From contig CAYSDL010000025.1 in NCBI GenBank assembly GCA_964429875.1, positions 1 to 19,351 of the forward strand: 19,351 nucleotides of DNA, given 5' to 3'. The stretch is from CAYSDL01 sp964429875 (GTDB lineage Bacteria > Fidelibacterota > Marinisomatia > SCGC-AAA003-L08 > D37C17). The notes beneath the pieces were generated by a model. The model saw only the letters and a program-made list of their open reading frames with translations. It made no database searches and was not told where the DNA came from. The position numbers and the translations under genes were made by a program. Below are positions 1 to 6,813 of this stretch, piece after piece (the stretch's first letter is position 1; every line of letters begins with the position of its first letter).

Positions 1-76
1 AGCAGCAGCAGAGGAAGCTCCAGCGGAATCTGAAGGAAAACCCTCTAAAAAAAAATCAAGAAAAGAAGAAAAATAG
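1..76 (+). CDS. rpsP: 30S ribosomal protein bS16, C-terminal end only (partial)
   Basis: Only the last 24 codons are present, read from base 2 to a TAG at 74-76. They encode a low-complexity tail rich in Ala, Glu and Pro followed by Lys, Arg and Glu (AAAEEAPAESEG, then KKKSRKEEK). The fragment carries no diagnostic domain. The call rests on position: the next four genes are khpA, rimM, trmD and rplS, and the gene that normally precedes them is rpsP. Ala/Glu/Lys-rich C-terminal extensions of bS16 are known in several phyla, so the composition fits. bS16 is a primary assembly protein of the 30S subunit. The 5' part lies outside the window, so the start and promoter cannot be assessed. The main alternative is an unrelated gene with a charged tail, which is less likely given the order. 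Confidence 0.72.
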   Translation, partial: AAAEEAPAESEGKPSKKKSRKEEK

Positions 77-99
77 TAAAATAAATTATTTAATATAAT

Positions 100-105
100 G
101 GAGGG
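100..105 (+). promoter_or_regulatory. Shine-Dalgarno site deciding the khpA start
   Basis: GGAGGG lies 4 bases before the ATG at 110. The in-frame ATGs at 98 and 107 are overlapped by, or almost touch, this site and would be badly spaced, so translation most likely begins at 110. Confidence 0.65.
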
Positions 106-109
106 AATG

Positions 110-343
110 ATGGATAAGTTACTTTCTGATATGGTAAAAGCAATTGTTGATAAACCCGATGAAGTAAATGTTAATGTAAATGAAAGTGATAATACTCGTA
201 TTTATGAATTAGAAGTTGGTGAAGGAGATTTAGGGAAAGTAATTGGAAAAAAAGGAAAGAATGTAAATGCCTTAAGAATTATTCTATCTGCTGCTACTGC
301 TAAAGAAGGTGGTAAAAGAGCAATTCTTGAAGTAATTGAATAA
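110..343 (+). CDS. khpA: KH-domain RNA-binding protein KhpA (YlqC family)
   Basis: The product is a 77-residue single-domain KH protein. The signature GxxG loop is visible as GKKG at residues 46-49, inside the stretch LGKVIGKKGKNV, followed by a short helix (ALRIILSAATAKEGG) and a final strand (AILEVIE). Proteins of this family bind RNA, often as a partner of KhpB/Jag, and influence ribosome maturation and cell-envelope functions in Gram-positive bacteria. The role in this organism is inferred from the family. The length matches the family norm of about 75-80 residues. In-frame ATGs at 98 and 107 exist, but the spacing of GGAGGG at 100-105 favours 110, and the protein then starts directly on the fold. 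The stop overlaps the start of rimM by 8 bases. The place between rpsP and rimM is the conserved one. Confidence 0.93.
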   Translation: MDKLLSDMVKAIVDKPDEVNVNVNESDNTRIYELEVGEGDLGKVIGKKGKNVNALRIILSAATAKEGGKRAILEVIE

Positions 344-863
344 TACTCCTGAAGATTTAGTTCCATTAGGAAAAATAATTAAACCACATGGAATTAATGG
401 AGAATTGAAAGTTTTTTTATATAATGATGAATCTAAAACCTTTATAAATGGTTTGAACGTTTGGTTTAGTATGGGTGATCATAAATATCAATCTTATAAA
501 TTGAACTCTATTAGAGGATCAAAAAATAATAAAATTATTAAGCTTGATAATATTACTCATATAAGTGAAACTAAAATTTTAATAAAAAAAGAAGTTTTTG
601 TATCAAGATCTGAGTTTGGAAAATTAGATAGTAAAGATAATTTTTATTTGAATGATTTAATAGGATTTAAGGTTTTTGATGAAAATAATAATGATTATGG
701 AGTTATTATTGATTTATTAAATACTTCTGCAAATGATATTATAATTGTTGATTATAAAAATAAAGAAATTATGATTCCTATTATAGACCAGTATGTGACG
801 CTTTTTGACTTTGAAAATAAATTAATTAAGGTAAGCAACATTAAAAGTTTTATTGAATTATAA
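336..863 (+). CDS. rimM: 16S rRNA processing protein RimM
   Basis: The product (175 residues) is a ribosome maturation factor that binds the 30S head region (uS19) and helps late 16S rRNA processing. The N-terminal RimM domain starts with LVPLGKIIKPHGINGELKV (about residues 8-26), the hallmark of the family. The C-terminal half (about 100-172) is the PRC-barrel, recognisable from FYLNDLIGFKVFDE, DIIIVDY and EIMIPIIDQYV. The start must be the TTG at 336: a stop codon in the same frame sits directly before it at 333-335, and no ATG, GTG or TTG follows before the conserved N-terminus. It overlaps khpA by 8 bases and has no clear Shine-Dalgarno site, so translation is probably coupled to khpA. 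The length is typical, and trmD follows 2 bases later. Confidence 0.95.
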   Translation: MNNTPEDLVPLGKIIKPHGINGELKVFLYNDESKTFINGLNVWFSMGDHKYQSYKLNSIRGSKNNKIIKLDNITHISETKILIKKEVFVSRSEFGKLDSKDNFYLNDLIGFKVFDENNNDYGVIIDLLNTSANDIIIVDYKNKEIMIPIIDQYVTLFDFENKLIKVSNIKSFIEL

Positions 864-865
864 AT

Positions 866-1582
866 ATGTTAAAAATTAATGTTATAACACCCTTTCCAGA
901 AGTTTTTGATATAATTATTAATAATAGTATGTTATTAAAAGCCAAGGAGAAGGGTATAGTTGAATATAATCTTGTTAATTTATTTAATCATTTAACAAAT
1001 TCTAATGATAGAATTGATGATTATCCATTTGGTGGTGCAGAAGGTATGATTTTAAAAGCAGAACCTTTGACAAATGCTATTGAAAACGTTGTTAGCAATG
1101 CAGTTTCATCAAGAATTATCTTTCCAACTCCAGATGGAAAAAAATTCAATCATTCAATTGCAAAAGAATTATCTAATGAAAATTCTTTAACTTTCATTTG
1201 CGGCCATTATAAAGGGATTGATCAAAGAGTGAGAGATAAATTTGTAACAGATGAGTTATCAATTGGAGATTTTATTTTAACTAGTGGGGAATTACCAACA
1301 ATGTTAATGATGGATTCGATTATACGTTTAAAAGAGGGTGTGTTAAATAATTATAATTCAGCAAAAAAAGATTCTTTTTTTGACTTACTCTTAGATGGTC
1401 CTCATTATACAAGGCCAAGAAACTTCAAAGGAGAATCTGTTCCTGATATACTTTTATCTGGAAATCATGAAAAAATTGAAGAGTGGTTTTTAAATGAAAG
1501 AGAAAAGAAAACACAAAAAAGAAGAATTGATTTATGGGAAAAATATAGATCGCTAAATAATGATGGAGTTGAAAATGAATAA
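866..1582 (+). CDS. trmD: tRNA (guanine-N1)-methyltransferase TrmD
   Basis: TrmD transfers a methyl group from S-adenosylmethionine to N1 of G37 in tRNAs that have G at position 36, which prevents +1 frameshifting. It works as a dimer with a SPOUT trefoil-knot fold. Visible family motifs are INVITPFPEVFD near the N-terminus, DDYPFGGAEGM (about 51-61), the knot region GHYKGIDQRVRD (113-124) and LSIGDFILTSGE (131-142), and LLDGPHYTRP (165-174). In E. coli numbering the catalytic Asp169 corresponds to D167 or D168 here in the DGPHYTRP motif, and Arg154 aligns with R154. The product has 238 residues against about 255 in E. coli, with a slightly short C-terminal helical domain. The ATG lies 2 bases after the rimM stop, and the gene overlaps rplS by 8 bases. 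Confidence 0.97.
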   Translation: MLKINVITPFPEVFDIIINNSMLLKAKEKGIVEYNLVNLFNHLTNSNDRIDDYPFGGAEGMILKAEPLTNAIENVVSNAVSSRIIFPTPDGKKFNHSIAKELSNENSLTFICGHYKGIDQRVRDKFVTDELSIGDFILTSGELPTMLMMDSIIRLKEGVLNNYNSAKKDSFFDLLLDGPHYTRPRNFKGESVPDILLSGNHEKIEEWFLNEREKKTQKRRIDLWEKYRSLNNDGVENE

Positions 1583-1925
1583 AATATATGATTCTGTGAA
1601 AGAAAATTTAAATAATGAATTACCTGATTTTAAATCAGGTGATATAGTTAGAGTCGGAGTAAAAGTTATTGAAGGAAGTAGATCAAGAGTGCAGCAATTT
1701 GAAGGTACTGTTATTGCAATCTCAGCAGGATCTAACATATCTAAAACATTTACAGTAAGGAAGATATCAAATGGCGTAGGTGTTGAGAGAATTTTTCCTT
1801 TTCATTCTCCGATTATTGATAAAATTGATGTACTTAAAAAAGGTAAAGTTAGAAGAGCTAAGTTATATTACCTAAGAAATAGAAAAGGTAAAGCTGCACG
1901 GGTAAAAGTAAAAGAATCTAACTAA
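1575..1925 (+). CDS. rplS: 50S ribosomal protein bL19
   Basis: bL19 sits at the 30S-50S interface of the large subunit. The product has 116 residues, the usual length. Family motifs are LPDFKSGDIVRVGVKVIEG near residues 16-34, FEGTVIA, the SKTFTVRKISNGVGVERIFPF segment broken across about 56-76, and the basic C-terminus with RRAKLYYLRNRKGKAARVK. An upstream in-frame ATG at 1560 exists, but GGAG at 1565-1568 is well placed for the ATG at 1575, where the protein begins with the typical short helix. The start lies inside the end of trmD (8-base overlap), a very common arrangement. A perfect palindrome falls within codons 16-22 and is described separately. Confidence 0.97.
   Translation: MNKIYDSVKENLNNELPDFKSGDIVRVGVKVIEGSRSRVQQFEGTVIAISAGSNISKTFTVRKISNGVGVERIFPFHSPIIDKIDVLKKGKVRRAKLYYLRNRKGKAARVKVKESN
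1622..1640 (+). repeat. Perfect palindrome (hairpin candidate) inside the start of rplS
   Basis: ACCTGATTT (1622-1630) and AAATCAGGT (1632-1640) are exact inverted repeats around one T. In RNA this could fold as a stem of about 7-8 pairs with a 3-5 base loop, 47 bases after the rplS start. It encodes the conserved PDFKSG segment, so protein constraint explains part of it. No T-tract follows, so it is not an intrinsic terminator. Confidence 0.4.
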
Positions 1926-1942
1926 TTTAATACCTATAAATT

Positions 1943-3541
1943 TTGAGTTTCAACTCTCATATTACTACAGGGAATCTTAAAAAACTCATAGATATTGGAA
2001 GAGCGTTATCTAGAGAAAAAAATATTAATATCCTTCTTGAAAAAATACTTATCGAAGCTAGAAATATATCACAATCTGATGGTGGAACTTTGTATCTAAT
2101 GACAGATGATAGTAGATTAAGCTTTGAAATATTGCATAATGAATCAAAAGCAATATTTTTTGGAGGTTCTCATGGTCAAGTTCCTGATAAATATTATCCT
2201 GTTAAACTTTATATTGATGGAGAACCAAATATGAATAGTGTATCAGCAGTATGTGCGCTAAAAGGGAAAACTATTAATATAGAGGATGCATATACAGATA
2301 AAGATTATGATTTTTCTGGTCCAAAAGGTTTTGATACAAAATTCAACTATCGTTCAAAATCATTTCTAAATGTCCCATTAAAAAATCATAAAGACTCTGT
2401 GATTGGTGTATTACAATTATTAAATGCAACAGAAGATGGGGAAATTATTTCTTATTCTAAAGATATTGTTGGATTAGTAGAATCTCTAGCATCTCAAGCA
2501 TCTATTGCATTAACAAATCAGATGCTAATAGAAGAACAAAAACAATTATTTAAATCTTTCATTCAATTAGTTGCAGAAGCTTTAGAAGAAAAAGATGAGG
2601 TTACAGGAGGACATTGTACTAGAGTCCCAGTATTAACAATGATGTTTGCTGATGCCATAAATGATGATAAAAATGGTGCTTATAAAAATTTTTCATTTAC
2701 GGATGATGAAATGGAAGAATTGTATGTTGCTGGTTGGTTACATGATTTTGGAAAAGTGGCAACCCCTGAACATATTATGAATAAATCAACTAAATTAGAG
2801 TGTTTATTTGATAAAATTGAATTATTGGTTATGAAGTTCGAAATTTTAAAGAGAGATAAAATTATTGATTATTATAAGAGCATCACTTTAAATGAAAATT
2901 TAGATAAATCCACTCTTAAAAATGATTTAAATAATAAAATTAATAAAATTAATGATGATATAAAATTTTTAAAAGAATGTAATGTTGGTGGTGAATTTAT
3001 GTCTGATGAAATGAAAGGAAGAGTAGAAAAAATTGCAGCTCAATTAATATATGTTCAAGATAAAGATATCAATATTCTATCTGAGGATGAAAAAGAAAAC
3101 TTAAAAATATCAAGAGGAACATTAAGTAGCAAAGATAGAAAAATAATGAATGAACATGTCTCATTGTCATATGAATTATTAAATAAACTTCCTTATCCCA
3201 ATCATCTTAAACAAGTTCCATTTTATGCAGGTTGTCACCATGAAAAAATAGATGGAAGTGGTTATCCGAATGGATATAAAGGAGATAAGTTACCATTACA
3301 GGCAAGAGTTATAGCAATTGCTGATGTGTTTGAAGGGCTAACTGCACCTGATAGGCCATATAAAAAAGGTTATTCACTATCTAAAGCAATGGATATTTTA
3401 AAAAATATGGTTCAGGACAAAGAAATTGATAAAAATTTATTTGACCTTTTTATAGATAAAAAACTTTATTTGAAATATGCAAAAGATCATGTAGATTCTT
3501 CGCAGATTAATAGAATTGATGAAAAACAATATATATTGTAA
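1943..3541 (+). CDS. GAF domain plus HD-GYP domain protein, probable cyclic-di-GMP phosphodiesterase
   Basis: The 532-residue product has an N-terminal GAF sensor domain (about 12-190, with IGRALSREKNINILLEKIL and SFLNVPLKNHKDSVIGVLQLLN) and a C-terminal HD-GYP domain (about 200-515). The metal site is intact: HDFGK at 267-271, H405 and H432-H433, with DGSGYP at 437-442 and IAIADVFEGLTAPDRPYK at 457-474. HD-GYP proteins hydrolyse cyclic-di-GMP, so this is probably a soluble signal-sensing phosphodiesterase; no membrane segment or signal peptide is seen. About 100 charged residues (roughly 285-395) separate HDFGK from the second half of the domain, many more than in minimal HD-GYP proteins. 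The segment LECLFDKIELLVMKFEILKRD resembles an insertion I recall from other GAF/HD-GYP proteins. The TTG at 1943 is the only good start: a stop lies at 1937-1939 and the next Met is inside the GAF domain. Confidence 0.88.
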   Translation: MSFNSHITTGNLKKLIDIGRALSREKNINILLEKILIEARNISQSDGGTLYLMTDDSRLSFEILHNESKAIFFGGSHGQVPDKYYPVKLYIDGEPNMNSVSAVCALKGKTINIEDAYTDKDYDFSGPKGFDTKFNYRSKSFLNVPLKNHKDSVIGVLQLLNATEDGEIISYSKDIVGLVESLASQASIALTNQMLIEEQKQLFKSFIQLVAEALEEKDEVTGGHCTRVPVLTMMFADAINDDKNGAYKNFSFTDDEMEELYVAGWLHDFGKVATPEHIMNKSTKLECLFDKIELLVMKFEILKRDKIIDYYKSITLNENLDKSTLKNDLNNKINKINDDIKFLKECNVGGEFMSDEMKGRVEKIAAQLIYVQDKDINILSEDEKENLKISRGTLSSKDRKIMNEHVSLSYELLNKLPYPNHLKQVPFYAGCHHEKIDGSGYPNGYKGDKLPLQARVIAIADVFEGLTAPDRPYKKGYSLSKAMDILKNMVQDKEIDKNLFDLFIDKKLYLKYAKDHVDSSQINRIDEKQYIL

Positions 3542-3568
3542 TAGTATGAATTATAAACGTAATAAAAT

Positions 3569-4960
3569 ATGAGCACCCCTAAACAAAATATCCGTGAGAT
3601 ACTTAAAAATATTCCTTCTGTAGATGATATTTTAAAAAAATATCCTAACAGTCTTCCAAAACCATTTTTTAAATACCATATCAATATTCTTTTAAATAAA
3701 ATACGTAAAGAAGTCTTAAATGGTTTTAAAATAAAAAATCTTAACAAATATACAAATGATAAAGTAGTAGAGTTAATTAATGAGATTAGTCCAAATAGTT
3801 TAAAACAAGTTATTAATGGTACGGGAATTATACTACATACTGGATTAGGAAGAGCACCCATATCAAAAAAATTTTTAATTGATGGAATTAATAATACATA
3901 TCCTTATTGTAATCTAGAATTAGATTTAAAATCTGGTAAAAGAGGTGATAGAAATTTACATATTTCTACATTATTTAATAGTTTATGTGAATGTGAATCT
4001 TCATTGATTGTAAATAATAATGCTTCTGCTGTTATGTTAATGCTTAATAGTATTTGTGAAAATAAGGAAGTTATAATTAGTAGAGGGCAACAGGTAGAAA
4101 TTGGAGGCTCATTTAGAATCCCTGATGTGATAAAAAAATCTTACTGTAAAATGATAGAGGTTGGAACAACTAATAAAACACATTTATCAGATTATCAAAA
4201 AGCAATATCTAAAAATACTGCAGCTATTTTGTATGTTCATACAAGTAATTATAAAGTTATTGGATTTACAAATGAAATTTATATAAAAGAGCTATCAACG
4301 TTAGCACATGAAAATAATATTCCTTTATTAATTGATTTAGGTAGTGGATCAATAGCAGATTATAAATCTTTTGGACTCCCAATGGAGAAAATGATAGAAA
4401 AATACATTAAAATGGGAGCAGATTTAATTGCATTTAGTGGTGATAAGTTATTAGGAGGTCCACAGGCTGGAGTATTAGTTGGCAAAGAAGATTTAATAAA
4501 AATGATTTTTTTAAATCCAATCTATCGTGCAGTAAGGTGTGATAAAATTAGAATATCAATTATGGAAAGTATTTTAAAATCTTATTATTCGTCTAAAGAT
4601 ATTTCAAGCAATAATTTGTCTATCAGCCTTTTTAAAAGAACTAAAAAAGAGCTAAATGAAGTAGCTCAAAATGTTTTATCAAAAGTATCAAAGGCTAAAT
4701 TAAAAAAATATAATGTGTCACATGTAAAAACTTATGTTGAAGCTGGAAGTGGATCATTACCAACAGAAAAGATTCCAAGTATTGCTATAACAATTAAATC
4801 TGACTTAATAACTACTAAAAATATAAGTAATAATTTTTTAAATAATAGAATACCAATAGTTGGTTATATAAATAACGATATTTTTCACATAGATTTCAAA
4901 GCTATTCCAGATGATCAGATAGATCAACTTATTAAGATAATTAATAAAACTCTTAAATGA
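3569..4960 (+). CDS. selA: L-seryl-tRNA(Sec) selenium transferase SelA
   Basis: SelA is the PLP-dependent enzyme that turns seryl-tRNA(Sec) into selenocysteinyl-tRNA(Sec) using selenophosphate. The product has 463 residues, the same length as E. coli SelA. Motifs are VINGTGIILHTGLGRAP (81-97), LELDLKSGKRGDR (116-128), the NNNASAVMLMLN region (149-160), SRGQQVEIGGSFRIPDV (171-187), LLIDLGSGS (253-261) and FSGDKLLGGPQAG (289-301), where K293 is the expected PLP lysine. The N-terminal helical domain that recognises tRNA(Sec) is present (1-70). The ATG lies 27 bases after the HD-GYP gene, with no clear Shine-Dalgarno site. The stop overlaps the selB start as ATGA, so the two are almost certainly co-translated. 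The neighbouring selB makes the assignment secure. Confidence 0.97.
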   Translation: MSTPKQNIREILKNIPSVDDILKKYPNSLPKPFFKYHINILLNKIRKEVLNGFKIKNLNKYTNDKVVELINEISPNSLKQVINGTGIILHTGLGRAPISKKFLIDGINNTYPYCNLELDLKSGKRGDRNLHISTLFNSLCECESSLIVNNNASAVMLMLNSICENKEVIISRGQQVEIGGSFRIPDVIKKSYCKMIEVGTTNKTHLSDYQKAISKNTAAILYVHTSNYKVIGFTNEIYIKELSTLAHENNIPLLIDLGSGSIADYKSFGLPMEKMIEKYIKMGADLIAFSGDKLLGGPQAGVLVGKEDLIKMIFLNPIYRAVRCDKIRISIMESILKSYYSSKDISSNNLSISLFKRTKKELNEVAQNVLSKVSKAKLKKYNVSHVKTYVEAGSGSLPTEKIPSIAITIKSDLITTKNISNNFLNNRIPIVGYINNDIFHIDFKAIPDDQIDQLIKIINKTLK

Positions 4961-6813
4961 AACAAATCACCATAGGTTTAGCAGGCCACATTGACCATGG
5001 GAAAACATCAATTGTTCATTCATTAACTGGTAAAAATACTGATAGTTTAAAAGAAGAGATCAAAAGAGGCATGACAATTGATATTGGTTTTGCGCATATG
5101 AGTAAAACTATTTCATTAATTGATGTTCCTGGACATGAGAAATTTATTAAAAATATGGTTTCAGGTGTAAGCTCTATTGATTTTTCAATATTAGTAATAG
5201 CTGCTGATGATGGAATTATGCCTCAAACAATTGAACATTTTGAAATTTTAGAATTGCTAAATATTAAATCCGGAATAATCGTAATTAATAAGATCGATTT
5301 GGTTGATAAAGAATGGTTAGATTTAATCGAACTAGAAATTAATGAATTTGTAAAAGAATCATTTCTTGAAAAAAGCATCATTATTAAAACATCTACTAAA
5401 ACAAAAGAAGGTATTGACCAGTTGAGAGATGAAATTTTAAAATTAAGTCAATTTGATTATATGAAAAATAATCGAGGAGTTTTTAGAATGTTTTTAGATA
5501 GAGTTTTTACAATGAAAGGATTTGGAACTATTGTAACTGGAACCGTTTCCTCAGGAGAAGCAAAAATTGGAGATGAATTAGAAATTTTGCCATATTCAAA
5601 GATTGTCAAAATTAGAGGAATTGAATCTCATGATAAAAAAACGGATAAGATATTATTAGGTGATAGAGCTGCAATTAATATTCAAACAAAAGATAAATTG
5701 CCTATAACTAGAGGAAATCATTTATCAACTGCTCACTATTTTAAAAACAGTGAGCTTATTGCAGTAAAAATAAAAAAACTAAAAAAAATTAAAAATAACC
5801 AACGTATAAGATTTCATGTAGGGACACAAGAATCAATTGGTCGATTATTATTTACCGGAAAAAATGTGAAATCTTATTATGGAGCATTGATAAAGCTAGA
5901 AAAAAAAATTATATGTTCATTTAGTGATAGATTCATTTTAAGGTCATTTTCACCTATATCTACAATTGGAGGTGGAGTAATTTTAGATTCTACAGTTTCA
6001 GGTAGATGGAAAAAAAAATCACTATATGTAAATAATCTTTTTGATGCAGATTCAATTAGTGAGAGGATAAAAATAATAATTGAAGAAGATGTTTATAAAG
6101 TTTATAATTTAGATTCGCTGTCAAAAAAAATTGGTTTTTCTAATTCTGTTTTAGAAAACTATTTAGAAAAAATTGATGATATTTTATATTTGAAAAATAA
6201 TAATGTAACATGGATTATAACTTTAAGTAAATATAAATTTATAAAAGATGTTATAAAAAAAATTCTAGAAAAAAAACATCATGATAACCCTGATAAAAAA
6301 GGTTTTATTAAAGAAGAAATCAATTCACAAATTAATTATGATTTAAATTTTTTAGATTTAATTCTGAAAAAATTATCTAAAGAAAAAATAATTAAGTTTG
6401 AAAATGAGCGATTTTCATTAATTGGTTTTTCCATTACACTATCTAATGAAGAAAAAAATGTATCAGATGTAATAATAGATATATTAAATAAAGAAGGCTT
6501 AGCTACATCAAATATTGATGAACTTTCTATGCAAATCAAAAAAGATAAATTCTTTTTGAAGAGAATTTTAAGAATTCAAATTTCAAATAATGATCTTATT
6601 AACATTAGTAATAATATCATAATAACAAAAAAAAACTATTTGAAATTATTAGACCAGGTATATAAATTTTTCAGGGAAAATGAAACAATGAATGTAAAAG
6701 AATTCAAGAATATAACAAATACTACAAGAAAGTATGCTGTTCCACTTTTAGAATATTTAGATAAAAATAAAATAACTTACAGAATTGATAATGAAAGAAA
6801 AATCAATAAATAA
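4957..6813 (+). CDS. selB: Selenocysteine-specific elongation factor SelB
   Basis: SelB delivers selenocysteinyl-tRNA(Sec) to the ribosome at UGA codons that carry a downstream SECIS hairpin. The 618-residue product has an EF-Tu-like GTPase domain with G1 GHIDHGKT (10-17), the SelB-type RGMTIDIGFAHM segment (37-48), G3 DVPGH (56-60) and G4 NKID (111-114). EF-Tu-like barrels follow (about 170-345, with FGTIVTGTV and the ISTIGGGVILD stretch). The C-terminal part (about 365-618) forms winged-helix domains ending in TTRKYAVPLLEYLDKNKITYR, typical of the SECIS-binding domain. The length matches E. coli SelB (614). It overlaps selA by 4 bases and mutS by 23 bases. Several runs of 8-9 A bases occur in the gene. 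No selenophosphate synthetase or selC gene lies in the window. Confidence 0.97.
   Translation: MKQITIGLAGHIDHGKTSIVHSLTGKNTDSLKEEIKRGMTIDIGFAHMSKTISLIDVPGHEKFIKNMVSGVSSIDFSILVIAADDGIMPQTIEHFEILELLNIKSGIIVINKIDLVDKEWLDLIELEINEFVKESFLEKSIIIKTSTKTKEGIDQLRDEILKLSQFDYMKNNRGVFRMFLDRVFTMKGFGTIVTGTVSSGEAKIGDELEILPYSKIVKIRGIESHDKKTDKILLGDRAAINIQTKDKLPITRGNHLSTAHYFKNSELIAVKIKKLKKIKNNQRIRFHVGTQESIGRLLFTGKNVKSYYGALIKLEKKIICSFSDRFILRSFSPISTIGGGVILDSTVSGRWKKKSLYVNNLFDADSISERIKIIIEEDVYKVYNLDSLSKKIGFSNSVLENYLEKIDDILYLKNNNVTWIITLSKYKFIKDVIKKILEKKHHDNPDKKGFIKEEINSQINYDLNFLDLILKKLSKEKIIKFENERFSLIGFSITLSNEEKNVSDVIIDILNKEGLATSNIDELSMQIKKDKFFLKRILRIQISNNDLINISNNIIITKKNYLKLLDQVYKFFRENETMNVKEFKNITNTTRKYAVPLLEYLDKNKITYRIDNERKINK
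5731..5755 (+). repeat. Hairpin-forming inverted repeat inside selB
   Basis: GCTCACT (5731-5737) and AGTGAGC (5749-5755) are perfect 7-base inverted repeats. A mismatch and a few A-T pairs lie inside the 11-base loop. The repeat stands out because its GC content is higher than the surroundings. No function is known, and it may be chance. Confidence 0.3.

Noticed and set aside
1553..1738. Antisense open frame over the trmD/rplS junction
   Set aside because: Shadow of rplS, with no recognisable domain or ribosome-binding site.
3542..3568. SECIS-like or riboswitch element before selA
   Set aside because: The gap is only 27 bases, purely AT-rich, and shows no inverted repeat.
3487..3861. Antisense open frame of 124 codons across the HD-GYP/selA junction
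   Set aside because: It runs opposite to two well-supported genes, has no family motif, and is explained by the stop-poor complement of AT-rich coding DNA.
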